Below, piece after piece: positions 16,093 to 24,402 of a stretch of 64,000 nt of DNA. The translations under genes were made by a program, and so were the position numbers. Each line of letters starts with the position of its first letter. Position 1 is the stretch's first letter. The notes below the pieces were generated by a model. It saw nothing but the letters and a program-made list of their open reading frames with translations, had not been told where the DNA came from and searched no databases. Origin of the DNA: Cyanobium sp. CH-040 (GTDB lineage: Bacteria > Cyanobacteriota > Cyanobacteriia > PCC-6307 > Cyanobiaceae); the NCBI RefSeq assembly GCF_024346135.1, contig NZ_JAGQCJ010000003.1:1-64000 (forward strand), in the 5' to 3' direction.

Positions 16093-17469
16093 TCATTTCA
16101 TCCTGCGCAGCACCATAATTGTAATATCATCTGACTGCTCTGCTCGGTTTACAAAGCTTGCAACATCCTCTAGCATCTTTTCGCAAATCTGCCGTGAACT
16201 GAGTCCCGTAACATTGCCAAGAACAGATAGTAGGCGCGTATCTCCATATAGCTCTTTTCTACTATTCATGGCCTCGGTCACACCATCTGAGTAAAGAACA
16301 AAGGTGTCTCCAAGTTCTAGTTTGCATGATAACGGTGAAAACTCAGCGTCCTCAAACACACCGAGGGGCTGACCTCCGGCAGGCTGCAATTCTGCCTTTC
16401 CGTTTTGCTTGATTAATACGGCTTGGCAGTGACCAGCTTGGGCATAATGTATCGTGCTGTTATCTGAATCGTACAGCCCAAGTGCGATGGTTACAAATAG
16501 GAATGTTGGATTCTCCGGCCATAGTTGTGCATTGGCTGCCATGAGAAGTTCCATCGGACCCAACCCCTGCCCAGCAATGGCACGAATCATTGTGCGCGAT
16601 ATTGCCATGAAAAGACCTGGGGCAACACCTTTTCCTGATACATCTCCCACAAGGAAATAGAGTCTTCCATCTGGACCGAGGAAGAAGTCATAGAGGTCAC
16701 CGCTAACCTCCTTTGCGGGGTGAATCACTGCATAGAGGTCTAAACCTCCAATCAGTTCTGGAGAAGGGAAGTCTTTTGGGAGGATCCCCGACTGAATCTC
16801 TCGAGCTAAATCGAGGTCTCTCTGTACCTGTGCACGCTCAAGAGCTGCTCGATGTGATTGAATCCTAACGAGTGATGCTGATACTAGGGTTGAGAAATAG
16901 TCAATTAGCAGCTCATCATTCCTCGTGAATGCCGGGCGACCTATCGGGTTTAAGAATTCAATTGCACCGATCGCCCTATCGCCATCAAGCAATGGAGCTG
17001 CAACAAGTGCGCGTGTCTTCCATCCCGTCTTCTGATCGGCAGCAGAATAGAATCGCTTATCTGTTCTGACATCATCGACACGTATTGTGCACTTTTCAGT
17101 CATTGCAGTTCCCACAATGCCTTGACCAGCGGGCATGCGGAACTCCGTCATTGAATCTGCGGTATTTCCATATGCTGAAAGAATCAGGAGCTCGCCGGTA
17201 GCCTCGTCAAGCAAAAAGATTGAGCAGGCCTCACATGATATCCAAGGCCTGCTTTCCTCGAGAATCTTTTTCAATAACCCATCCAAATCAGGCTCTCGGA
17301 TTATGTTTCCGCCCAATGCGAATAATGCGGCGTAGTCGCCTTGTCCGAGAGAGATCTCTGCCTCGTCTTTCATGTATTTTTGACTATAGACGCCCAGTAC
17401 AGGCCGTAACTCTTCCCATGATACACGATCTCCTTCTCTCATACAATCTTTTAATCCTGCTCCCTGCAT
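16093..17469 (-). CDS. GAF domain-SpoIIE (PP2C-type) serine phosphatase
   Basis: 458 residues. A GAF sensor (about 55-205) is followed by a short coiled segment (about 210-235) and an RsbU/SpoIIE-type phosphatase (about 240-457). Metal-binding Asp motifs are intact: VSGDLYDFF, VGDVSGKG, YSDGVTEA and SDDITIM. Such enzymes dephosphorylate STAS anti-anti-sigma proteins to release a sigma factor or other target in partner-switching circuits. Several starts are possible; Met33 (17373) would still keep the GAF domain whole. The region directly upstream on the same strand appears to hold broken STAS and anti-sigma-kinase genes, so its partner must now lie elsewhere or the circuit is dead. Confidence 0.9.
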   Translation of the reverse strand: MQGAGLKDCMREGDRVSWEELRPVLGVYSQKYMKDEAEISLGQGDYAALFALGGNIIREPDLDGLLKKILEESRPWISCEACSIFLLDEATGELLILSAYGNTADSMTEFRMPAGQGIVGTAMTEKCTIRVDDVRTDKRFYSAADQKTGWKTRALVAAPLLDGDRAIGAIEFLNPIGRPAFTRNDELLIDYFSTLVSASLVRIQSHRAALERAQVQRDLDLAREIQSGILPKDFPSPELIGGLDLYAVIHPAKEVSGDLYDFFLGPDGRLYFLVGDVSGKGVAPGLFMAISRTMIRAIAGQGLGPMELLMAANAQLWPENPTFLFVTIALGLYDSDNSTIHYAQAGHCQAVLIKQNGKAELQPAGGQPLGVFEDAEFSPLSCKLELGDTFVLYSDGVTEAMNSRKELYGDTRLLSVLGNVTGLSSRQICEKMLEDVASFVNRAEQSDDITIMVLRRMK

Positions 17470-17499
17470 GGCTTGATTGGCTTAGATCTTGCTCCTTCG

Positions 17500-18000
17500 T
17501 AATCCGTTGTCGCCACTGTGACTCTGCTCTGCAACAGTTAAAGTCCTCGGCCTCGCTCAATCCTTCCCACTGTCGCCTTGAATCCTCAGCATTTACTGAC
17601 GATACGGCAGCAATGCTTAACCATTGCTGGTCCCGAGTGAGAACCAGGAGTTCATGAGTTTTCATCTCTAACCCGCAGACTGCATCACTGAAGTCCAGGA
17701 TGAGGCTGAGACTGCCAACAACTACTCCATCCACATTCGTGATAGCTTCTCGATTTCATTGAGTTCAGGCCAGACTTCACAATCAGTACGCTTCACCTAG
17801 TTTGGATCGCTGAGCAAGCAGAAGCCTTGGTTTGTGATCATCACGTGACCGCCCTTCTTGTTTTGCAGGTTTCTGTGGGCTTCTGCAATGCACGTCAATG
17901 CCGATTGCTGCCGTTAAGAAGACCCAATGAGGGACTCCGCGAAGCCCATCACTATTCCTTCCAGCCGCCGTTGATCATCTCCGGTGCCACACCTCCTAAG
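17500..18000 (-). pseudogene. Probable decayed STAS and anti-sigma-kinase (RsbW-like) genes
   Basis: Reading the minus strand from 18000 downward, one frame gives ALTCIAEAHRNLQNKKGG followed by HVMITNQG, which matches the second half of a STAS domain. It is interrupted by a TAA just before and a TAG shortly after. Downstream, ELNEIEKLSRMWME resembles the start of an RsbW-type ATPase, with a TAG right after it. In another frame (within 17384-17734) SLSLILDFSDAVCG and HELLVLTRDQQWLSI recall its N-box and following strands. Several stops and frame changes show the genes are broken. Order STAS-kinase-phosphatase is a standard partner-switching operon. Recognition is by eye, so moderate confidence. 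Confidence 0.45.
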
Positions 18001-18051
18001 CGTGACGTGACCCCCATAGCTGGTCCAGTTCTTCTGAGAGTTGGTGGGTAG

Positions 18052-18833
18052 TCAGGCCGCTCTCCATTGCATTCGGCTCTCCAGGGACGTACGCCCATAG
18101 AGCGCCGAATACGGTCTGTCGATGTTGTACTCCATCCTGTAATGCTCTGCCAACCGCCTGGCTTCTGGCACTGAGGCGAACAGATCGATAGTCAGGAACT
18201 CATCTCAGAAGCGGCTGTTGAAGGACTCCACGAATGGATTCTCTCAGGGTGAACCTGGGTCAATGGAGGCCGCGCCAGAACCGCTGCCTGTGCACGACTC
18301 CTGCAAGGCATGGGCAATGAACTCAGGGCCATTGTCCATCCGCAGGTGGGTGGTGGATACAGCTTGAGCAGCTCCTCGATTATGTCGATCACATCCACAG
18401 CCCTGCAGCGCTTGCTCACCCGAATGGCCAGGCATACGCGGCTGAATTCATCCACCATGTTCAAGTGCTTAAGCATCCGGCCATCCATCGTCAGGTCAAA
18501 CTGGAAGTCGATCGCCCACGCGTGGTACGGGTATTGGGCCCGCAGCAACTCCCTTGAGCCGCTGGCGGGGCGGGAGCGCTTGCGCCGGCGCGGCAGGGGC
18601 CGCTGCAGCCCTCCAGTTGCAGCCGCTGGTAAAGCAGTCTTCGGCCCCTGCCCACATGGCGCCGGGCCAGCTCGCGGATCCGCCGCCTGAGCTTCTGCTC
18701 CTCGATCGCCAACACCGGCACGGGCCGGCGTTGGGTGGTGCGGTTCTGGCCCGCCAGCCGGCAGGCCCGGCGCTGGGACACCCGGAATCGATCCTGCAGG
18801 ACCACAACGGCCCTGTCGCACCGCGAGGTGCGC
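18052..18833 (-). pseudogene. IS3-family transposase orfB, frameshifted (DDE integrase)
   Basis: The IS3 OrfB signature is spread over at least three frames. QDRFRVSQRRACRLAGQNRT and the helix-rich region lie in one frame. The next holds YHAWAIDFQFDLTMDGR (first Asp of the DDE triad) through VDEFSRVCLAIRVSKR. A third holds RMDNGPEFIAHAL (second Asp). After PGSP there is TGA, and another TGA interrupts ENPFVESFNSRF-DEF (the Glu region). It ends at TGA 18052-18054 after the typical YNIDRPYSAL block. Non-functional. Confidence 0.85.
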
Positions 18834-18858
18834 TTTGCAGCGCAACGGTGGTCCGGGC

Positions 18859-19136
18859 TCAGAAGTGTCCCTCGGCCAGCTCCTTGAGCATGGCCCTATC
18901 GAGCTCGGCGTCAGCCAGCAAGCGCCTGAGTCTGGTGCTCTCCTGCTCCAGCTCCTTGAGGCGTTTGGCCTCAGTGGCCTTCATGCCGCCGTAGAGCTGC
19001 TGCCAGCGGTGATACGTGGGAGCCGACGCCTCCAGCGTCCTGCAGATGTCGGCAACGGTCTGGCCTTGATTGAGGAGCTGCTCAGCGATGCGCAGCTTTC
19101 GGATGATCTGCTCGGGGGTGTGCGCTTGCGTTTCAT
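18859..19136 (-). pseudogene. IS3-family transposase orfA (helix-turn-helix), start frameshifted
   Basis: The OrfA sequence THTPEQIIRKLR-type helix, QTVADICRTLEAS helix-turn-helix, YGGMK, and leucine-zipper LKELEQESTRLRRLLADAEL are all readable in one frame. The expected start (ATG at 19136 followed by Lys-Arg-Lys-Arg) is one base out of frame with the rest, so a one-base indel broke it. An upstream frame runs back to 19218 across the element end. Confidence 0.8.
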
Positions 19137-19386
19137 GGGGCTTCTCCTGGCCAGGCCTGGCCGATAGGGAAGCTCTCATAAGGACTGGTTCAGTTTCCGG
19201 GGTCCACGTCAAGCGCACGATCTACCTGGACTCAGCAACGACATCACCACTCCTCCGCCAACGGCCAGGATTCCATCCTGACGACAGCTCTGCTACACAA
19301 TCCTCCGGTGAACATATATTTCCAGAATGTTTCCATCGCTGGCCCATGCAATTATGCTTTTAACTAAAGGTACTGACCTCACTGTT

Positions 19387-20409
19387 ATGTCCGGCTCCGC
19401 TGCGTCCTCAACGGTTTCCTCATTCCTTAAATATTACGAACGCTTTTTAGAGTCAAATAGCAAGCAAAGGGAGCAGTCCTCACTCTCAAAAATTAAGGAT
19501 CTGCTCAGCGGTGGGGCTGAGTGGACCTATTCAGGACAGCCTGGACTCGTTTCTGGGTCGTATGGCAGTTTTCAGGGTCGCAAGAGCATTGCTTCGGCTC
19601 TGAAGGCTTTGAAGAGTGAGGTCAAGACCACTTCATTCCAAAGTCAAGAGATCATTGATTCTGCATTTTCTGTAGACTTCACCCAGCCCAACCCCCTTTC
19701 CCCTGTAAGAAATAAATTTGCAGTCATTGCCGAGCAAGCGGCGACGACGCGTGGCAAGGGATCAACACTAAAGGGTAGAGACTTTCGTCTAGATTCTGTA
19801 ATCTATCTGGACGTCAATGGGAAGGGCCGAATCAGAAGTGTCAATGTTGCCAATGACTCCTATCTGATGTCTGAGGCTCTCGTAGGTGGCAAGAAGCAGG
19901 TCCCGAATCCTGATATTGACGATATTATTACAGGCAAGCGTGATAGATCAATCACCACAGAAGAGACCTTGGGCGCTGCACTGAGATTCTTTGGTGCATT
20001 CGGAGGTGTCCAGAGTGCGGATGATCTGGATGTCCTGACTAAATTCGTGCAGCCAGGTACCGCTGTTAAATTTACTGGAGATCCAAGCATCCTTCCTTTT
20101 GCCGACAAGGAAATCCGTACCGGCAAAAGGGCTGTAGTAAATAGCCTCGCGGACATTCTTAATAATAGTGTGCCGCGTATCTTTGACATTCAGGAGGTCT
20201 ATGCCAAAGGCGACCGCTTCATAGCAAAGACATTCGAGTCCCGCACCGCAGTGCAGACCGGTCGCAACTATGATATCCCTGTCTTGAGCATTGTCTTAAC
20301 GGCCACTTCAAGAAATGGTGGAAAGGTTGCGTCGCTTGAGTCGATATTTGACAGCTCAATTGCGGCCACTGCTTTTACGGGCTCCTATCCCTTTCCCGTC
20401 GCAGCCTAG
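19387..20409 (+). CDS. Tandem SnoaL-like (two NTF2 folds) protein
   Basis: 340 residues from ATG 19387; the frame is open to ATG 19354 and 19327, and no start has a good ribosome site. Two NTF2/SnoaL-like halves are apparent: about 12-165 (FLKYYERFLESN, then EWTYSGQPG, FQGRKSIASALKAL, IYLDVNGKGRIRSV) and about 195-325 (LGAALRFFGAFGG, DLDVLTKFVQPGTAVKFTGD, IRTGKRAVVNSLADIL, RFIAKTFESR). No signal peptide. Catalytic residues cannot be assigned. It is the only intact gene inside the IS-rich stretch. Together with the two single SnoaL-like genes at 14.7-15.6 kb, it suggests a linked role, but the decayed IS3 lies between them. Confidence 0.65.
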   Translation: MSGSAASSTVSSFLKYYERFLESNSKQREQSSLSKIKDLLSGGAEWTYSGQPGLVSGSYGSFQGRKSIASALKALKSEVKTTSFQSQEIIDSAFSVDFTQPNPLSPVRNKFAVIAEQAATTRGKGSTLKGRDFRLDSVIYLDVNGKGRIRSVNVANDSYLMSEALVGGKKQVPNPDIDDIITGKRDRSITTEETLGAALRFFGAFGGVQSADDLDVLTKFVQPGTAVKFTGDPSILPFADKEIRTGKRAVVNSLADILNNSVPRIFDIQEVYAKGDRFIAKTFESRTAVQTGRNYDIPVLSIVLTATSRNGGKVASLESIFDSSIAATAFTGSYPFPVAA

Positions 20410-20426
20410 TTGCCCACAACTAGGCT
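20403..20426 (+). terminator. Hairpin overlapping the stop of the tandem SnoaL gene
   Basis: AGCCTAGTTG (20403-20412) and CAACTAGGCT (20417-20426) form a perfect ten-base stem with a CCCA loop, and the TAG stop lies inside the stem. No T-run follows, so it may act as a transcript-end stabiliser as well as a terminator. Confidence 0.55.
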
Positions 20427-20944
20427 GTTCTGATGATCAGATTCAAGGCCCCTTACTGGAATGTAAGCGGCCTTGACCTTATTAGCGCCCCAAAACGACA
20501 CATGGGGAAATTGCTGATTCGTTGGCGTGACCGGCCGTTGATCATACGCCTTGAATTCCTGGATTCCTGGTAAGGGACGCCGTCGGAGAGCTCGCCGCTT
20601 CCTTCTTGTGGACATGAACAGCCGACAGGTTGCAATCCTCCGCTGCCGCTTCAAAGTATGGGCGACCAGGGATTACTAGGGATTGCCAGGGATTACTGTG
20701 AGCGAGACTGACTCTGGATCGGCGCTTGTGAGGCAGGCTCATCAACCTTTTTTGGCCATATAAGCTTGCTGAACTCATCCTGTCACATCACCACCCCCTG
20801 CCAGGGTAGCGGGTAGAGGGGTGATAGCCGAAACTGGATCCTGAGCCATAGCCGACATCAACAGCTGCCCCACCCCAGGGATGCTCAGGGGTGGGGCTTT
20901 CCGAGTGAACCGGCATTTTTTGCGACGGCGCTATAAGAGCTTGC
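20427..20944. other. Non-coding stretch before the IS21 relic
   Basis: No credible gene. It contains a short repeated motif around AGGGATTAC (three imperfect copies near 20670-20700) and a G/C hairpin at 20867. Open frames here are short and resemble nothing known. Confidence 0.5.
20867..20900 (+). terminator. GC-rich hairpin followed by TTT
   Basis: GCCCCACCCC (20867-20876) pairs perfectly with GGGGTGGGGC (20888-20897), 11-base loop, followed by TTT. It resembles a rho-independent terminator, although the nearest plus-strand gene ends about 460 bases upstream. Confidence 0.45.
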
Positions 20945-21370
20945 TCATGATTTTTGGTCTTGGTTGGTGGGTTGTGGTCTGCTCTTGCCGCTGGTGCGGC
21001 TGTTCCTGTTGTTTCTCTTCAGGCCGTCCTGGCAGGCATCGCCCTCACGTGCCCGGACCAATCCGAAGCGGCGCTTCTCCCTCAGCCCGTAGCTGTCGCC
21101 GAGGATCGTCACCCCGTGGCTGTGATCCATCCGCCGATCGAGCATTGCCGCAGCCACGCCCACCCACCACCCCTCTGAACATTCCGTCTCACACCCAGAC
21201 CGGCCGGTTGGAGCTGATCACCACGCCCCCCTACTTGTAACCGCGCCAGATCACTTGGAAGACCGAGCGGCCTGGCTGCGGCTCGAACAGCAGGTGCCTT
21301 AGTTCATCGACGATCAGCTGCTTGCACTTCCTGTACTGCGCCAGCCCCACCTCCAGCGCCCTGGTGCTGG
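20945..21370 (-). pseudogene. IS21-family IstB ATPase relic
   Basis: On the minus strand, KQLIVDELRHLLFE matches the IstB Walker B block. It continues as FQVIWRGYK, then a TAG stop, then GGVVISSNRPVW and, after a stop and frameshift, AAAMLDRRMDHSHGVTILGDSYGLREKRR, whose parts (MLDR, HS, GDSYRLREK) are the IstB C-terminal signature. The N-terminal part with Walker A is missing; the relic is cut off at 21371 by the end of an IS3-type element. Non-functional. IstA is not seen. Confidence 0.75.
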
Positions 21371-22275
21371 TGACGTGACCCCCGTTATCGGTCCAGACAG
21401 TATGAGAATGGGTGGATGTTGTCATGCTGGAGTTCCCTGTTGACCTGCCTCCGGGGGCGCAAGCCCCTTGAGTGCCGAATCTGGCCAGAGAGTGTTGTAC
21501 TCCCAGCGCCAATGATCAGCCAGGATCTGCGCCTCTTTGGTTGTGGTGAACAGCTCGGTGTTGATGAATTCATCCCGGAACCGTCCGTTGAACGACTCGG
21601 CAAAGCCATTCCCCACGGTGATCCTGGCTCGATGTAAGGGGTGGTCATCCCACTCCCATCGCACCAGCTCCTACGGAGCTGGTGCGATGAACTCCAGGCA
21701 GCCCTTGTCGCTGAGGATGAAGGCCGGTGCCGGGTGGAGGCTGGTGAGCGCATACAGCACCACCACGACATTCTTGGCCTTGCAGCGCCTGCCCACCCGG
21801 ATCGCCAGGCAGAGGCGGCTGTGCTCGGCGATCACGTTCAGGAACTTGAGTCTGCGGCCATCGGCGGTGGCGCGAACTGGTAGTCCATGGCCCACACCAG
21901 GTGGGGATGCTCAGCCCGGCGACGCCGCACTTAGCAGTCGGCGGGGCGGGCCAGCTTGCGCTTCCTGGGGGTGGTGGGCCGCTGCAGGCCCTCCTCCCGC
22001 TACAGGAGTTGCACCCGCTTGTGGTGCACCATCCAGCCCTTCCGCCCCAGCAGGTGATGGGCCCATCCCCCGGCCCCAGCGGATGTGATTCGCCGCGATC
22101 TCCCGCATGCGATGCCTGAGCCTGGCCTCCTCGATCGAAACGACCTTGCCGGGCTGTCGTTGGGTGCTGCGGTGCTGGCCCACCACCCGGCACACCAGCC
22201 GCTCTCAGGCCCGGTAACGCTCCTGCAGGACCACGACGGCCCTGTCGCACCGCGAGGTGCGCCTCACGGAGCACC
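21371..22275 (-). mobile_element. Second, truncated IS3-family relic (orfB only)
   Basis: It begins with the same end sequence as the first element (TGACGTGACCCCC at 21371) and contains a broken OrfB on the minus strand: CRVVGQHRSTQRQPG, GLPVRATADGRRLKFLNVI and AEHSRLCLAIRVGRRCK, then after frame changes ESFNGRFRDEFINTELF and LADHWRWEYNTLWPDSAL. The orfA and right end are absent; homology with the first copy stops near 22260 after the block CGACGGCCCTGTCGCACCGCG. It inserted into, or recombined with, the IstB relic to its left. Confidence 0.75.
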
Positions 22276-23045
22276 AAGATCCTTCAGCCTCGCCTGCTCC
22301 AGCTACGCCTCCGCCAATCGTCTTCTTGCAGGGCCTGGCGGCCGGGCAGATGCGTGAGGCGTTGGCGGCCCTGGCCCGACACCACCCAGTCCCCACCGGT
22401 TCCGCCCAGGGGCTCACCAGCGCGGCAGCGCCAGGCGGTGCCCAGAGCCTCCGCTGGCAGGTAGTGCCCACCGCCCTCGGCTACCAGGCCTCCCCGGTGG
22501 GCAAGGGCGAACAGGAGGGCGCCATCGTGATCTGGACCTCCAGCGCAGTACCCCGCAGCGAGAGCTGGGTGCCCGGCGATCTGCGGGCGCCGGAGCGCAC
22601 CACCTGCAGCATCAGCGCCACCCGGCCGGTGGGCCTGAAACCTTGGGGGCGGAGACCCAGCAGGCCCAAGCCAGCTCTGGCAGCGATCTCCATGGCCGCG
22701 ACTCTGCTGATCACCGCCGCGGCGAGCTTGCCGCGCCGTTCCCAGGGGGTGGAGCGGGCCCGATCCCTGCCCGACCTCAGCGGACTGGCCTGGGTGGAGG
22801 GCGATCTGTTCCTCGGCGTCCAACCGCAACGGCAGGTGGAGCCTCGACGCGCCGATGCCCTGGCCCGTGCCCGTGGACACCGTGGAGGCCACCATCCTTG
22901 CCATGGCGGCCGATGCCGATGGCCACCTCTGCAGCATCTCCTCCCACGACTCCGGCAACGACGGCGGAATCCTGCGCCCGCTGCCGGTTCGTCTCACGCC
23001 GGATCGGCCTCGCGCCGCCGTGCGCAGCCGCACGGCCGAGCCCCC
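22276..23045. other. Degenerate stretch, possible gene relic
   Basis: The bases are GC-rich again and long frames are open on both strands, but none shows a convincing protein from start to end. In one plus frame, AALLITAAAS-like hydrophobic sequence near 22690 is followed by LPDLSGLAWVEGDLFLGV (about 22767-22820). In another frame MAADADGHLCSISSHDSGND follows at about 22900-22960. This order recalls secreted esterase/phytase-like proteins, so it may be a frameshifted relic. Weak. Confidence 0.3.
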
Positions 23046-23624
23046 TCAGGCGGGCGCCTGCGGCCGATCGGGCGACTCCGCCAGCCGCGGCAGCAGCGCC
23101 ACCAGATTGCAGGGGCGGGTGGTGGCGTCGAGCTGGGCGCGGATCAGCCGGTCCCAGGCCGTTTCCACCGCATCCAGCGATCCGGGCAGCACGAAGACCA
23201 CCGTGCCGTTGGCCACCCCCGCCAGGCAGCGGCTCTGCAGGCTGCTGGTGCCGATCGTCTCGAACGACAGCACCCGGAACAGTTCGCCGAATCCCTCGAT
23301 CGTCTTGTCCAGCAGGGGTGCCACGGCCTCGGGGGTGCCGTCGCGGCCGGTGAGGCCGGTGCCGCCGCTGCTGATCACCACCTGCACCGTCGGATCGGCG
23401 ATCCAGCGGCTCACCTCCGCCCGGATGCGGTAGCGGTCGTCGGGCACGATCCGCCGCTCCGCCAGCGCGTGGCCCGCAGCCTCCAGCCGAGCCTGCAGCG
23501 CATCGCCGGAGGGGTCGTCGGCCAGGCTGCGCGTGTCGGACACCGTGAGCAACGCAATCGCCAGCCCCACCGGCCCGCCTCGGCTGACGCCATTGTGGGG
23601 GCCGGCACCGCCCCGTGCTGGCAT
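23046..23624 (-). CDS. moaB: Molybdopterin adenylyltransferase-type protein MoaB
   Basis: 192 residues of the MoaB/MogA family, which adenylates molybdopterin before metal insertion. Visible family blocks: ALLTVSDTRS near the start, SSGGTGLTGRDGTPEAV, GFGELFR, and LPGSLDAVETAWDRLI, followed by TTRPCNL. The only sensible start is ATG at 23624-23622. It shares the four bases CATG with the oppositely oriented moaD start, so the two genes diverge with overlapping start codons. Confidence 0.9.
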   Translation of the reverse strand: MPARGGAGPHNGVSRGGPVGLAIALLTVSDTRSLADDPSGDALQARLEAAGHALAERRIVPDDRYRIRAEVSRWIADPTVQVVISSGGTGLTGRDGTPEAVAPLLDKTIEGFGELFRVLSFETIGTSSLQSRCLAGVANGTVVFVLPGSLDAVETAWDRLIRAQLDATTRPCNLVALLPRLAESPDRPQAPA

Positions 23625-23898
23625 GACCGATCCCTCCCCGAGCCCCGAGCTGCCCCTTCCTGGCGAGCTGCGTGTGCTGCTGTTCGCCGCCCTGCGCGAG
23701 CGGGCCGGCTGGCGGGAACGCCACCTCCCGGTGACGGGCGGCATCACGCCGGCCGCGGTGTGGGAGCAGCTGGGGCTGGAGCCCGCCGATGCCGCCGCCA
23801 CGGTGCGCGTGGCGATCAACCAGCAGTTCGCCACCTGGCACTCGCCCCTGGCCGGCGGCGACGAGCTGGCCTTCCTGCCGCCGATCAGCGGCGGCTGA
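23623..23898 (+). CDS. moaD: Molybdopterin synthase small subunit MoaD
   Basis: 91 residues, ubiquitin-like sulfur carrier. LRVLLFAALRERAG opens the fold, VAINQQFA lies in the middle, and the required C-terminal Gly-Gly ends the protein (LPPISGG). That end is thiocarboxylated and inserted in the active site of MoaE, encoded 13 bases downstream. Start chosen at ATG 23623; upstream in-frame codons encode no family sequence. Confidence 0.92.
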   Translation: MTDPSPSPELPLPGELRVLLFAALRERAGWRERHLPVTGGITPAAVWEQLGLEPADAAATVRVAINQQFATWHSPLAGGDELAFLPPISGG

Positions 23899-23911
23899 CC
23901 TGCGAGCGTTC

Positions 23912-24373
23912 ATGGCCGCCCCGCTGCTCTCGATCGCGCTGGAACCCGGACCCTTCCAGCCGCTGCAGGCCCTGGAGCGCTGGCACGGCCAACTGCGCCA
24001 CCGGCTGGGCCACCTGCCGGCCGCCGAGAGCAGCTTCGTGGGTCGGGTGCGGCCCCACAGCGGCGCCGGTGTGCCCCTGGCCGCCCTGGAGCTGGAGCAC
24101 TACCCCGGCATGACCGAAGCCCAGCTGCGGCAGCTGGCCGCCGCGGCCGCCGACAACCCGGAGGTGGCCGCCGTGCTGGTGCGGCACCGGATCGGCCGGG
24201 TGCTGCCGGGGGAGCCGATCGTGCTGGTGGCCGTTGCCGCCGACCGCCGCGGCCCGGCCCAGCGCTGCTGCCAGGAGCTGCTGGAAGCCCTCAAACACGA
24301 AGCGCCCTTCTGGAAGCGCGAGTGGTTGCTTGATGGCAGCCGCCAGTGGCTGGAGGGCAACACGCCGCTCTGA
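23912..24373 (+). CDS. moaE: Molybdopterin synthase catalytic subunit MoaE
   Basis: 153 residues. It converts precursor Z (cPMP) to molybdopterin with sulfur from MoaD. Diagnostic segments: FVGRVRP, LELEHYPGMTEAQL, VRHRIGRVLPGEPIVLVAVAA in pieces, and the catalytic Lys region HEAPFWKREWL. Pairs with moaD as one transcription unit; converges on moeA with a 29-base gap. Confidence 0.93.
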   Translation: MAAPLLSIALEPGPFQPLQALERWHGQLRHRLGHLPAAESSFVGRVRPHSGAGVPLAALELEHYPGMTEAQLRQLAAAAADNPEVAAVLVRHRIGRVLPGEPIVLVAVAADRRGPAQRCCQELLEALKHEAPFWKREWLLDGSRQWLEGNTPL

Positions 24374-24402
24374 TCAGGCGCGGCAAACCGCGCCGCCGGA
24401 GC

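Larger units (their letters stand above)
18003..19211 (-). mobile_element. Decayed IS3-family insertion sequence with terminal inverted repeats and target duplication
   Basis: Left end TGACGTGACCCCCATAG pairs with the right end, whose complement reads TGACGTGGACCCCGGAAAC; the CTG..CCAGT block further in is also shared. The 4-mer AGCG flanks both ends (17999-18002 and 19212-19215), consistent with a target-site duplication (AAGCG if one more base is allowed). Inside are orfA and orfB on the minus strand, both broken. The ends are complete but the transposase is dead, so it could move only with help in trans. Confidence 0.85.

Noticed and set aside
22257-24113. 618-codon plus-strand frame covering the moaB/moaD/moaE region
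   Set aside because: It runs antisense to moaB and out of frame with moaD/moaE; low-complexity His/Arg/Gly sequence.
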